A DNA stretch of 46,025 nucleotides from an uncultured Bacilli bacterium (GCA_934097015.1 CAKONF010000006.1:1-46025); one strand, 5' to 3'. Counted from the stretch's first letter, positions 1-7,405 are shown. Notes: a model not told the origin generated them from the letters alone. Numbers and translations: made by a program.

Positions 1-37
1 TGATACTAGCCAAAATTTACTCAAATTCTTTTTACTT

Positions 38-75
38 AGTTTTCAAAGATCATTTCGCACTTCTTCGTTAAGTGC
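38..75 (-). promoter_or_regulatory. rRNA operon leader: boxA antitermination site and stem-loop
   Basis: Read on the minus strand, positions 52-38 give TGATCTTTGAAAACT, which matches the boxA core (TGNTCTTTGAAAA) found in the leaders and spacers of Bacilli rRNA operons. Just upstream, 75-57 fold into a stem of GCACTT with AAGTGC. Tandem promoters precede it, so I read it as the leader of a 16S gene that starts left of base 1. The rRNA gene itself is not in the window, so an internal spacer cannot be fully excluded. Confidence 0.7.
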
Positions 76-81
76 ATTAAT

Positions 82-110
82 AATATACCAAATTTTTTAT
101 AACATTGCAA
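82..110 (-). promoter_or_regulatory. rRNA operon promoter P2
   Basis: The minus strand shows a -35 TTGCAA (110-105), a 17-base spacer and a -10 TATATT (87-82). It lies about 90 bases downstream of a second promoter of the same form and just before the boxA leader. Tandem strong promoters are typical of rRNA operons. Confidence 0.75.
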
Positions 111-173
111 GCATAAATTTTAAATTTTTGAATTTTTTTGTAATTTTATGTCTTTTTCTTCGGTACATGTATT

Positions 174-202
174 AATATACAATAATTATATGCATTTGTA
201 AA
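174..202 (-). promoter_or_regulatory. rRNA operon promoter P1
   Basis: The minus strand shows a -35 TTTACA (202-197), a 17-base spacer and a -10 TATATT (179-174). It sits between the tRNA-Glu terminator and promoter P2. The flanking DNA is extremely A/T-rich, as in UP elements of rRNA promoters. No gene is present between 1 and 254. Confidence 0.72.
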
Positions 203-254
203 GAGCAAATTTCGATTTTTTTGCAAATTTTTTAATATTTTTTTCATAAATATT

Positions 255-281
255 AAAAACCACTTTTATAAAGTGGTTTTT
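255..281 (-). terminator. Rho-independent terminator of tRNA-Glu
   Basis: A 12-bp perfect stem (255-266 with 270-281) closes a 3-base loop. Read on the minus strand it ends in TGGTTTTTAATATTT. It lies ten bases beyond the tRNA 3' end and separates the tRNA from the rRNA promoters. Confidence 0.85.
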
Positions 282-290
282 GATTCAATT

Positions 291-366
291 TGGTGACCCA
301 TATGGGGTTCGAACCCATGAATGTAGCCTTGAGAGGGCTATGTGTTAACCATTTCACCAATGGGCC
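291..366 (-). tRNA. tRNA-Glu (anticodon CTC)
   Basis: The minus strand folds into a full cloverleaf. The acceptor stem is GGCCCAT with ATGGGTC, including one G-U pair. The D arm is closed by GTG/CAC. The anticodon stem is TAGCC/GGCTA around the loop CTCTCAA, giving anticodon CTC (reads GAG). The T arm is ATGGG-TTCGAAC-CCCAT, and the 3' CCA is encoded. The sequence resembles bacterial tRNA-Glu. A CTC isoacceptor is not expected to be essential in so AT-rich a genome, because UUC reads both Glu codons. Confidence 0.95.
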
Positions 367-388
367 AAATAAATAATTTCTATAATTG

Positions 389-417
389 ATTTTATCATAT
401 TACGATTTACATTTCAA
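389..417 (-). promoter_or_regulatory. Promoter of tRNA-Glu
   Basis: The minus strand has -35 TTGAAA (417-412), a 17-base spacer and -10 TAAAAT (394-389), about 22 bases before the mature tRNA 5' end. It points away from the plus-strand flavoprotein gene, so the two genes diverge. Confidence 0.65.
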
Positions 418-475
418 ATATTTTTGAATAACAATTCTTCTTTTGTTAATAATAATATTAGAAATGAGGGATATA

Positions 476-1015
476 ATGATAATAGTTGTTGGATCTAGAA
501 GAAATGGTAATTCATTGAAACTTGCTAACATTATAAAAGAAGAATTAGAAAAAACTAGAATACATACAGATATAATAGTTCCTGGTAATCAAAAAATACA
601 CATTTGCACTGGATGCATGGATTGTGACTTAGATGGTATTTGTGATTTTACAGATGATATGAAAAATAATATTGATTTAATAAAAAAAGAAGATTATTTA
701 ATGTTTATTACACCTGTACGATGGAATTTGTTAAGTGGAGATTTAAAAATATTTATTGATAGATTAAACCCGATGTATTCTAGAAACCAATTAAAAGATA
801 AGAAAGTTATTTTAGTTTCTATAGGATGCAAAGATAATAGTTTATATAGTACTGAAGCTGGTATTACTAGTTTAAATAGTTTTGTTGAATCTGCCAAAAT
901 GAAAGTTATATTAGAAAAGAAATTTTATAATTGTTTAAATGGTGATGACATATTAGAACAACAATATGAAATCGAAGATTTTTTAACTAATTTAAAAAAA
1001 GAAATAAGTTCATAA
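476..1015 (+). CDS. Iron-sulfur flavoprotein (flavodoxin-fold NAD(P)H-dependent reductase)
   Basis: This 179-residue protein is of the NADPH-dependent FMN reductase/iron-sulfur flavoprotein type. The N-terminal beta strand leads into GSRRNGNSLKLA, the FMN phosphate-binding loop. Cysteines 44, 47, 50 and 56 have spacing C-x2-C-x2-C-x5-C, the compact 4Fe-4S motif known from archaeal-type iron-sulfur flavoproteins (Isf). It is probably a cytoplasmic electron carrier or O2/peroxide-detoxifying reductase; the partner is unknown. I chose ATG 476 because GAGGG lies at 466-470; a longer TTG start at 443 has no such site. It is the only substantial plus-strand gene of the window, converges with the HAD-GtrA gene, and has no evident link to the glycan locus. 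Confidence 0.88.
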   Translation: MIIVVGSRRNGNSLKLANIIKEELEKTRIHTDIIVPGNQKIHICTGCMDCDLDGICDFTDDMKNNIDLIKKEDYLMFITPVRWNLLSGDLKIFIDRLNPMYSRNQLKDKKVILVSIGCKDNSLYSTEAGITSLNSFVESAKMKVILEKKFYNCLNGDDILEQQYEIEDFLTNLKKEISS

Positions 1016-1028
1016 TTTATTTCTTTTT
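996..1028. terminator. Bidirectional terminator between convergent genes
   Basis: AAAAAGAAATA (996-1006) pairs perfectly with TATTTCTTTTT (1018-1028), so both strands end in a T run after the stem. The two stop codons (1013-1015 plus strand, 1019-1017 minus strand) lie within it, and only one base separates the two genes. Confidence 0.75.
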
Positions 1029-2042
1029 AAATACGAATAATTTGCTTATTATATAGTTTCCTATTATTACAATAACTTGTGCTATTATTTTTCCTATTTT
1101 ATCATTAAAATGTAATATAGTTACGATTATAAACATACATAACATATCTAATAATAAAGTTAAAATTCTTGATGATATAAATGATGTTCCCTCTTTTAAT
1201 ATATTTTTTTCTTTACTTTTAAAAACAAATATTCTATTTGTAAAATAAGCAAAAAGCACTGATATAATCCAAGATATTATATTTGCAATTTGTAGTTCAG
1301 TTGCTTTTTGTGGATTTAAAAATGTTGAAACACAAATATAATATACTATTAAACTAATCATTGTAGTTAAAAAACCTACTATTAAATAATTCCATATTTC
1401 TTCATTTTTATGATATATACTCCATCCAAAATTCCAAAATCTTTTTATTAGATTTTCTTTTTTGTTTTTATATTCTTTGTAATCATATATTTCATTCTTT
1501 TTTACTACATATGATTTGTTTGCTAGTTCTAATAATGGTTTGTCTGCATTTATATCATCTGAATACATTGTTTCTATTATAGATTCAGGATATTCTTTGT
1601 TAATAAGTCTAACTTTTTCAACATTATGACAATTTATTCCATTATATTTTCCACTTTTTTTATCTACTGGAGATGCAAATAATTTTTTTATTTTATATTT
1701 TTTTGCAATAGGTTCAAGTAAAAAATATGGACTAGCAGAGGCAATTATATCATTTTTGTGTGTTTTTTTATTCTTATAAAAATCTTTTATATTTTTTTCA
1801 TGAGTGTTCCAAAACATTTCTAATTCATTATCAATATTTTCAAATTTGTTAAATATTTCAAAAAAACATTCTTTCATTGTTTCTTTTTTTATTAATTTTA
1901 ATTTATATTTTATTAAATAGAACAACATTTTTGGATAATGTAATATAATACTTTTTTTTCTTTTTGTTAAAAATTTTATAAAATCTATTGTTGAATCTCC
2001 ATCATATATAGTTCCATCAAAATCATATACTTCTAATTTCAT
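1017..2042 (-). CDS. HAD phosphatase fused to GtrA-like membrane domain
   Basis: The 341-residue protein has two parts. Residues 1-200 are a HAD-superfamily hydrolase of the phosphoserine phosphatase-like (IB) type: motif I is YDFDGT (nucleophile D7, acid D9), motif II is ASASP around S102, and motif III is YSDDINADKP (D162, D163, D167). Residues about 215-341 are a four-helix GtrA-like domain (PF04138), a family tied to membrane transfer of polyprenyl-phosphate sugars. The fusion suggests dephosphorylation of a lipid-linked sugar phosphate coupled to its flipping (inference). I chose ATG 2042 because AAGGA lies eight bases upstream; the longer ORF to 2084 lacks a site. A -10 TATACT lies at 2069-2064. 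A separate GtrA gene exists at 26.4 kb. Confidence 0.85.
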   Translation of the reverse strand: MKLEVYDFDGTIYDGDSTIDFIKFLTKRKKSIILHYPKMLFYLIKYKLKLIKKETMKECFFEIFNKFENIDNELEMFWNTHEKNIKDFYKNKKTHKNDIIASASPYFLLEPIAKKYKIKKLFASPVDKKSGKYNGINCHNVEKVRLINKEYPESIIETMYSDDINADKPLLELANKSYVVKKNEIYDYKEYKNKKENLIKRFWNFGWSIYHKNEEIWNYLIVGFLTTMISLIVYYICVSTFLNPQKATELQIANIISWIISVLFAYFTNRIFVFKSKEKNILKEGTSFISSRILTLLLDMLCMFIIVTILHFNDKIGKIIAQVIVIIGNYIISKLFVFKKK

Positions 2043-2101
2043 AATATCATTCCTTATATATTTAGTATAACATATTATTTTCATTTTTATATAAAATAAA
2101 A

Positions 2102-2131
2102 GGTATATTAGAAATTTACAACTAATATACC
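2102..2131 (-). terminator. Terminator overlapping the stop codon of the GtrII-type gene
   Basis: GGTATATTAG pairs perfectly over 10 bp with CTAATATACC. The stem is followed on the minus strand by TTTTATTTTAT. The stop codon of the gene ending at 2108 lies inside the loop region. Confidence 0.82.
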
Positions 2132-3634
2132 ATCTATTATTTTTATTGAATCTTTTTCTGGATAAGATTTCATATTGTTGGATTCTTTATTATCTTTTAT
2201 TTTATCACGTTCTTCATCTGTCGCTCTATTTAGATATACTCCGAATTCATTATTTATCATTTTAAATATTTTATTATCATTATTATATGTAAATAAGTCT
2301 GCATATCCAATGTATTTGCCACCCCATAATGATTGATCAAAAGTTATATTATCATTTGTATTTGGTAACGCGTTTAAATCTTTATAAAAATTACTATTTA
2401 TTTCACCTTTAAAAATTATTGGTATTCCATAATAATACCCTTCAGTACTTTCAATTTTATTTAATAAACGATTATTAAAGTTTTCTGTATATTTATAGTA
2501 TGTTTCTTGTTTAAAATAATATTTATTTATTGTTATAAAGTTCATTATACCTATTGCTATTATTAAAATTGTTATTATTGTATTTAAGTAATTAGGTTTT
2601 GTTTTATCCAATATTAATATCATCAATAAATAAAATGAAGAGAAACTATATATTTGTAGTGATGTTAAATCTGCTTTGAATGCCATAAAATCTACTATAT
2701 TAAATGTTAATGGTATTAATATAATTATAATTGAAAGTAATATTATATTTGTTTTGCTTTTATAAATTTTATCTTTATTTATTTTTGTTATTAATAAAAT
2801 AAAGGTTAATATTATTGTTAAAATTCTTATTATGCTTTCGTGTATTGAAACTCTAAAATATGATTTTCCTATAAAATATCCAATAAAATGTTTATATGTT
2901 CTGAATATTAACTTTGGCCACTCTCTTATTGGCGGAATTCCCATACTGTTTGCACCTTTATAGTTTGATAATGATGTTTTGTTTATTAATAAAAGTACTT
3001 TTAGTATTATAAAATATATTATAATTCCTAAAATACCCATTATAAATAATTTCAATATATCTTTTAATATCTCTTTTTTCTTATCTATTATTTCTTTTAT
3101 TATATATATAATTATTAGTGATACTGATACTGCAATATATGATTGGTAATTACCTAATGAAAGAGCAATACAAAAACTTCCTGGTATGAAACCGTATTTC
3201 CATTTTGTACTTAGCCAAACTGCTAGTACAGCTAAGAGTAAAGATGTCATGTATATTTCTACCATAAATAAATAACTAAATGATAGAGCTAATGATGGGA
3301 AAGTTGTTATTATTAATGATATTAGAACCATATTTTTCTTATTTTTTATTTTGAAAATATCACATATTAATAAACTAATTATTGCTAGTATAATTATTAC
3401 TAATATAAAATTTATTGATGGTGACATTAATGACGTTGTAAATAATGTTCCGTTATTCCATCTTCCACTTGTTAATGCAAAATCTTTAAATACTAAATAT
3501 GATAAATCATCTTCGTTTGCTAGTCTTCTAGTAAAAAAATAAAAATGTGTTAAAAATGTAAATATCATACTGCTATAAATTGAATATTTATACTTATCAT
3601 ATAATTCTTTTAATATTTTCATTATTTTTTTCAT
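2108..3634 (-). CDS. GtrII-type membrane glucosyltransferase
   Basis: This 508-residue polytopic membrane protein has about 10-11 helices and matches the glucosyltransferase GtrII pattern (PF14264). It has an N-terminal charged loop with RRLANEDDLSYL, then SGRWNNG (residues about 57-63), then TFPSLALSFSYLF, and the LGNYQSYIAV segment. GtrII enzymes move glucose from undecaprenyl-phosphate-glucose onto an external glycan, working with GtrA and GtrB. The likely partners here are the HAD-GtrA fusion just downstream and the GtrB-like enzymes at 25.5 and 12.6 kb. The C-terminal 120 residues are soluble and probably extracytoplasmic. The start at 3634 has AAGGAG six bases upstream, and a strong promoter lies at 3695-3667. 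The acceptor is unknown. Confidence 0.85.
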   Translation of the reverse strand: MKKIMKILKELYDKYKYSIYSSMIFTFLTHFYFFTRRLANEDDLSYLVFKDFALTSGRWNNGTLFTTSLMSPSINFILVIIILAIISLLICDIFKIKNKKNMVLISLIITTFPSLALSFSYLFMVEIYMTSLLLAVLAVWLSTKWKYGFIPGSFCIALSLGNYQSYIAVSVSLIIIYIIKEIIDKKKEILKDILKLFIMGILGIIIYFIILKVLLLINKTSLSNYKGANSMGIPPIREWPKLIFRTYKHFIGYFIGKSYFRVSIHESIIRILTIILTFILLITKINKDKIYKSKTNIILLSIIIILIPLTFNIVDFMAFKADLTSLQIYSFSSFYLLMILILDKTKPNYLNTIITILIIAIGIMNFITINKYYFKQETYYKYTENFNNRLLNKIESTEGYYYGIPIIFKGEINSNFYKDLNALPNTNDNITFDQSLWGGKYIGYADLFTYNNDNKIFKMINNEFGVYLNRATDEERDKIKDNKESNNMKSYPEKDSIKIIDGILVVNF

Positions 3635-3666
3635 ATGCTTCTCCTTTATACTTGTATCTCTTCTTA

Positions 3667-3695
3667 AATATAATATTTTTAATATATTGTGTCAA
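3667..3695 (-). promoter_or_regulatory. Strong sigma-A promoter of the GtrII-type gene
   Basis: The minus strand has a perfect -35 TTGACA (3695-3690), a 17-base spacer and -10 TATATT (3672-3667), followed about 30 bases later by the AAGGAG and start codon. Confidence 0.85.
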
Positions 3696-3877
3696 TATTA
3701 TTATTTATTTTTATTAGTTATTAGATAAATTGTCGTGTTTTGATATGTTTTTAGAGATTTTGTCGAAATGCTTTATTTATATTTAGAAGTGATATAGTAT
3801 AACTAATCGAGCATTCATGTTGGTGTTTACCTTACTAACTGAGATTCTTTTTGAATTTGTAGGAAGTAGGTGATAAT

Positions 3878-3952
3878 ATGTTCAAAAATTTGGAAAAATT
3901 ATTGAATAGAATTATTATTATTTTAATGCTAATCTTTTTAGATAAAGAATAG
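3878..3952 (+). CDS. 24-residue hydrophobic peptide, candidate type I toxin
   Basis: The ATG at 3878 opens 24 codons ending in TAG. AGGTGA at 3868-3873 (with another AGG seven bases earlier) gives a good ribosome site. The peptide starts MFKNLEKLLNR, continues with an all-hydrophobic IIIILMLIFL, and ends DKE: a single membrane-spanning segment with charged flanks, as in small membrane-acting type I toxins. It sits inside the long inverted repeat and faces a small RNA on the other strand. A plus promoter is plausible at 3793-3803 (TATAGTATAAC) but its -35 is weak. No family is recognised; the toxin call rests on architecture. It could instead be a leader peptide. Confidence 0.5.
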   Translation: MFKNLEKLLNRIIIILMLIFLDKE

Positions 3953-3961
3953 TTTATATAT

Positions 3962-4050
3962 AAAATAAAAAACATCAGCCAACTCAGTTAGGGCCGATGT
4001 TTATCCAACCAGGGTAGACATCCAACTTTCAGGGGGTTGAACGCTCACCT
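3962..4050 (-). ncRNA. Candidate antitoxin small RNA, about 85-90 nt
   Basis: A near-consensus promoter (4085-4057) predicts a start at about 4050. The RNA begins AGGTGAGCGTTCAACC. It contains a small CAAC...GTTG hairpin and ends in the stem 4002-3992/3980-3970 followed by TTTTTTATTTTAT. It runs convergent to the 24-residue peptide gene and is antisense to the region just 3' of that ORF. Its 5' part is similar in sense (not complementary) to the leader of the peptide mRNA, because the two arms are inverted. In the terminator stem the minus RNA has a G-U pair where the plus RNA would have an A-C mismatch, which favours the minus strand as the structured RNA. Confidence 0.65.
3970..4002 (-). 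terminator. Terminator of the candidate antitoxin RNA
   Basis: On the minus strand AAACATCGGCC pairs with GGCTGATGTTT (one G-U), with an 11-base loop holding CTAACTGAG, followed by TTTTATTTTATAT. The loop motif also occurs in the peptide mRNA leader (3835-3843). On the plus strand the U tract is poor. Confidence 0.8.
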
Positions 4051-4056
4051 AATTAA

Positions 4057-4085
4057 ATAATATCATTTGGTACTATATGTGTCAA
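4057..4085 (-). promoter_or_regulatory. Near-consensus promoter of the candidate antitoxin RNA
   Basis: The minus strand has -35 TTGACA (4085-4080), a 17-base spacer and -10 TATTAT (4062-4057). It is the best promoter in this part of the window and drives no protein gene, which supports a dedicated small RNA. Confidence 0.85.
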
Positions 4086-4118
4086 ATGTTTTTTCTTTCA
4101 TATTTTTATCATAAATAA

Positions 4119-4150
4119 AAATGTTGATAAGTTATTTGTTATCAACATTT
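4119..4150 (-). terminator. Terminator of the polymerase-GT4-GT26 gene
   Basis: AAATGTTGATAA (4119-4130) pairs over 12 bp with TTATCAACATTT (4139-4150), followed on the minus strand by TTATTTATG. The last codons and the stop (4134-4132) of the upstream gene are part of the hairpin. Confidence 0.85.
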
Positions 4151-7100
4151 CTGTTTATTTTTTCTTTTAATATTACTATTAAATATTTTATATTATGTTT
4201 TATAAATCTTGTTATTCTTTTTGGCTCACTTGCTATTCTATATAACCATTCCAAATTCAATTTAATAAAAATTCTTGGAGCACGTTTTTTAGTACCACTT
4301 AATACATCAAATGAACCACCTACTCCTATAAATATTCCTTTTTTAAATTCATTTATATGTCTATTAATTAATTTTTCTTGTAGTGGTATACCTAATGCTA
4401 ACATAACTATATCAGGATTAGTTGTTTTAATATAATTCATTACTCCATCTTTATCCTTTATATAACCATTTGTTCCGCCAACTAAATTTATGTTTGGATA
4501 TTTAGTATTTATAATACCTGTTAACTTATCTATTACATCTTCACTAGCACCAAATAAATATACTTTATATTTATTTTTATTTGCTAATTCGAATAAATAT
4601 TCTGCTAAGTCTACACCTGTTATTCTTTCTCTAATACTATATCCAAGTATATTACTTGTTTTAACTATGCTTATTCCATCTGGTACTACCAAATTATTTT
4701 TATTATAAATCATTTCTGATATTTCAGAATCTCTTCTGGATAGCATATAAGTTTCTGGATTAGCTGTTATTATAAATTCTTTTTCTTTGCTTTTTAATTT
4801 ATTTTCAATTAATTTATAACATTCTTTTTTTGTATTTATGTATAAATTAGTATAAATATTATTATGATTTATGTTTTTAAAGAAATTTATATTTTCTTCT
4901 TTTATTAAATTATAATTGTATTGTTTTGATATATTTAAAGATTTTTTTTGATAATCTTTTCTTAGTTTTTCATCATCTATTAAATTTTTTAATTCATTAA
5001 TCATTTCTTTTTCATTTCTATTTTTTATTAAAATACCATTATCTTTAATAATTTCTTTTGCTCCTAAAGCGCTATCATATGCTATAAGTGGTAATCCATG
5101 GCTAGCAGCTTCTAAAAGTACTAATCCAAAAGATTCTTCTATTGATGTCATTATATATATGGATGCTTCTTTATAAAGTTTATTTAGTTCTTCTGTATTT
5201 TTAAATCCTAATAATTTAATATTATTTTCCATATTTAATTCTTTTATAAGATTATTTAAATTATCATACTCACTTCCAGTACCTACAATCGATAAAGTCC
5301 ATTCTTTATTGTTTAATTTGCTAAATAATTTAATTAAATCATCATATCCTTTTACTTTTTCTAATCTTCCTACAGTTATTATGTTTTTGTTTTTTAAATT
5401 GGATATTTTATTGTCTGATTCTATAGGCATGTTATTTGTTTTTATTTTATATCTATATTCTGTAAATAATTCTTTATAATAATTAGTTAAGTAGTTGCTA
5501 CTTGGCATTAAATAGTCAACACTTTTTAATATATAATGTAATTTATTTAAGTATTTTGTATTATTGTTATGATAAATATGTTCTTCTGCTATTTTAATAT
5601 TATTATATTCATTATTTCTTATTAATTTTTCTGTAAAATCTATTCTAGTAGATATAATAATTTCACTATTACAATTTATCATTGATTTAGTAATTAATGT
5701 ATGTTTTAAATAAAGTACTTTTATACTATATATACCTTGTTTTATTATGTTGATTATATTTTTAGAATGTAATGCTTCTTTAAATTCTTTTCTATTTGGA
5801 ATTATGTTAGTAGTTAAGTATTTAACTTTTATATTATCATTTAATTTAAAATCAGGTTTATCTTTTAATTTATATAAACTTATTATTTCTACATCATATA
5901 GGTCGCTTAATATATTTGCCTTAGTACAAATATTTTTTTCTACTCCTCCGTAATTTAAGTGTAAAGCGTATATTGATACTTTATTTTTTTTGATTTTATT
6001 ATCTTTTTTATTTAATAAGTTTATTTCATTCATGGCAAGCAATAAATATAAGATTATATATATCGATACAGCAGGTGCTGCTAATGTGTGTCCGCTTATA
6101 CAAGATATACTTAAAATTAGTCCTATCATTAATGTATAAAATATTGTGTTTATATTTAATTTTCTAAATTGAATTAATTTTGTTAGATAGTAAATGAAAG
6201 GTAATAATACTAGTATTAGTGCAATAAGTCCAGAATGAAAGAATATATCTAATACGTCTATTTCAATAAGTTTTGTTATTGCATAATGTTTTATTTCTAT
6301 TGTATTTGAATATCCTATTCCTAATAATAATACTTTTGTATTAAAATGTTTAGAATATATTTCATATGTTAATCTAAAATATATGTCTCTTGAAGATAAC
6401 ATTATTCTTCCATATTTTTTTATTTGTTTTACTAGTTTAGAATCGTTGCTTAGTTTATCTTCTTTTTCTATTTTTTTTCTTATTCTTCCATATTCCTCTT
6501 CTAAGAAACGTTCATTCTTTTCTTGTACAGTTACGGGATCTTTTCTCGGAGGTTCTGGTTTTACTTTAACATTTTTTAATTTTTTTGGATCTTTTGGAAT
6601 ATTATATTTTACATTATTAAGTGTACTACTATTTAATATAAGAAGAATAATACCAATTAGAATAAATCCCATTTTTAAAGTTGCTTTTTTGTTTTCCTTA
6701 ATTAATGATAATACTAATATAATTATTGTTGTGATTATTATTCCTAATACTGAAACTTTAGTTCCTAAAGAGAATATCATTAAAATCATAAAAATTATTA
6801 GAACTATGTTAAGTTTACTTTTATTAATTTTTGTTAATAAAAATGGGTATAGTAGTGTTAAAATAACTGATATTTCATTTGCTGAATTAAACCATCCTGA
6901 ACTTCCTTTATAACCTTTGTAATTATAAGTACTAAATCCTGTATTTGTAATTAATGGTAAAAATAATAGTATTCCATATGTTATAAAATTTATTATTAGT
7001 ATTTTGATTATTTTTTCTTTATCAAATTTATGTTCATCAAAGAAGCATAATAAACAAACTAATAGTATTGGAAAATACATTGTTTTAAACAAATATATTG

Positions 7101-7374
7101 ATTCTTTTATAAACATAGACATTGTTAGATATTTTATTTTTGATAAAATATATGCTAGCATGTATATGAATATTAGGAGTATGTATATTAAACCTTTCTT
7201 TTTATATTTTGATGTTGAAAAGATTAGAGTTATTAACATTATTGCTAAAAATAATAATTTGACTATTACTCCTATACTTACTGTAAGATTAAATAATCTT
7301 GTTGATATAGATGTTAGTAAATCTATAATTGGTAATAATATTAAAAATATATATAATTTTTTGTTGTTGCTCAT
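4132..7374 (-). CDS. Triple fusion: O-antigen polymerase/ligase-like, GT4 and TagA/WecG-type GT26
   Basis: This 1080-residue protein holds three enzymes normally encoded separately. Residues 1-455 form about 11-12 membrane helices of the O-antigen ligase/Wzy polymerase type, with a long external loop at about 255-330 rich in Lys, Pro and Glu. Residues about 464-835 are a GT-B GT4 glycosyltransferase (LNYGGVEK; TVGRLEKVKGYDDLI; E747-x7-E755 in EESFGLVLLE). Residues about 845-1080 are a WecG/TagA/CpsF GT26 domain (VVPDGISIV, TGVDL, LFGA, LALGIPLQEKL), a family that adds ManNAc-like sugars to lipid-linked GlcNAc. It probably couples early lipid-linked sugar transfer to polymerisation. ATG 7374 follows AGGTAGGTG; an upstream GTG at 7383 is less likely. 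The gene is monocistronic. Confidence 0.88.
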   Translation of the reverse strand: MSNNKKLYIFLILLPIIDLLTSISTRLFNLTVSIGVIVKLLFLAIMLITLIFSTSKYKKKGLIYILLIFIYMLAYILSKIKYLTMSMFIKESIYLFKTMYFPILLVCLLCFFDEHKFDKEKIIKILIINFITYGILLFLPLITNTGFSTYNYKGYKGSSGWFNSANEISVILTLLYPFLLTKINKSKLNIVLIIFMILMIFSLGTKVSVLGIIITTIIILVLSLIKENKKATLKMGFILIGIILLILNSSTLNNVKYNIPKDPKKLKNVKVKPEPPRKDPVTVQEKNERFLEEEYGRIRKKIEKEDKLSNDSKLVKQIKKYGRIMLSSRDIYFRLTYEIYSKHFNTKVLLLGIGYSNTIEIKHYAITKLIEIDVLDIFFHSGLIALILVLLPFIYYLTKLIQFRKLNINTIFYTLMIGLILSISCISGHTLAAPAVSIYIILYLLLAMNEINLLNKKDNKIKKNKVSIYALHLNYGGVEKNICTKANILSDLYDVEIISLYKLKDKPDFKLNDNIKVKYLTTNIIPNRKEFKEALHSKNIINIIKQGIYSIKVLYLKHTLITKSMINCNSEIIISTRIDFTEKLIRNNEYNNIKIAEEHIYHNNNTKYLNKLHYILKSVDYLMPSSNYLTNYYKELFTEYRYKIKTNNMPIESDNKISNLKNKNIITVGRLEKVKGYDDLIKLFSKLNNKEWTLSIVGTGSEYDNLNNLIKELNMENNIKLLGFKNTEELNKLYKEASIYIMTSIEESFGLVLLEAASHGLPLIAYDSALGAKEIIKDNGILIKNRNEKEMINELKNLIDDEKLRKDYQKKSLNISKQYNYNLIKEENINFFKNINHNNIYTNLYINTKKECYKLIENKLKSKEKEFIITANPETYMLSRRDSEISEMIYNKNNLVVPDGISIVKTSNILGYSIRERITGVDLAEYLFELANKNKYKVYLFGASEDVIDKLTGIINTKYPNINLVGGTNGYIKDKDGVMNYIKTTNPDIVMLALGIPLQEKLINRHINEFKKGIFIGVGGSFDVLSGTKKRAPRIFIKLNLEWLYRIASEPKRITRFIKHNIKYLIVILKEKINRNVDNK

Positions 7375-7396
7375 AAAGTACACCTACCTATAAATC

Positions 7397-7405
7397 ATTA
7401 TAGCA
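7397..7405 (-). promoter_or_regulatory. Extended -10 promoter of the triple-fusion gene
   Basis: The minus strand reads TGC followed directly by TATAAT (7405-7397), an extended -10. No good -35 is seen in the T-rich DNA upstream. The start codon follows 22 bases downstream. Confidence 0.65.

Larger units (their letters stand above)
3809..4046. repeat. Broken long-range inverted repeat enclosing a 24-residue peptide gene
   Basis: Three blocks on the left match, in reverse order and complementary, three blocks on the right. GAGCATTCA (3809-3817) faces TGAACGCTC (4038-4046) with one A-C mismatch. GTTGGTGTTTACC (3819-3831) faces GGTAGACATCCAAC (4013-4026) with one bulge and one G-U. CTAACTGAG (3835-3843) faces CTCAGTTAG (3983-3991) perfectly. 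A plus-strand transcript could therefore close its 5' leader onto its 3' end. A minus-strand transcript would carry nearly the same sequence as the plus leader. No target duplication or transposase suggests a mobile element. Confidence 0.8.

Noticed and set aside
1..290. A protein gene left of the tRNA
   Set aside because: No open frame with a ribosome site exists there; the stretch is explained by terminator, tandem rRNA promoters and boxA leader.
3809..4046. Fst/par-type toxin-antitoxin with direct repeats
   Set aside because: Convergent RNAs with a terminator between them fit par, but the repeats here are inverted, so the two RNAs share sense sequence in their 5' parts instead of complementary sequence.
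3790..4060. A MITE or IS200-like element
   Set aside because: The arms are interrupted, no target duplication flanks them, and both a ribosome site with ORF and a promoter-terminator pair are present. RNA function explains the pairing better.
6383..6913. Plus-strand open frame of 176 codons opposite the polymerase fusion
   Set aside because: It is antisense to a well-supported domain, has no ribosome site and has the Ser/Phe/Leu composition of a shadow frame.
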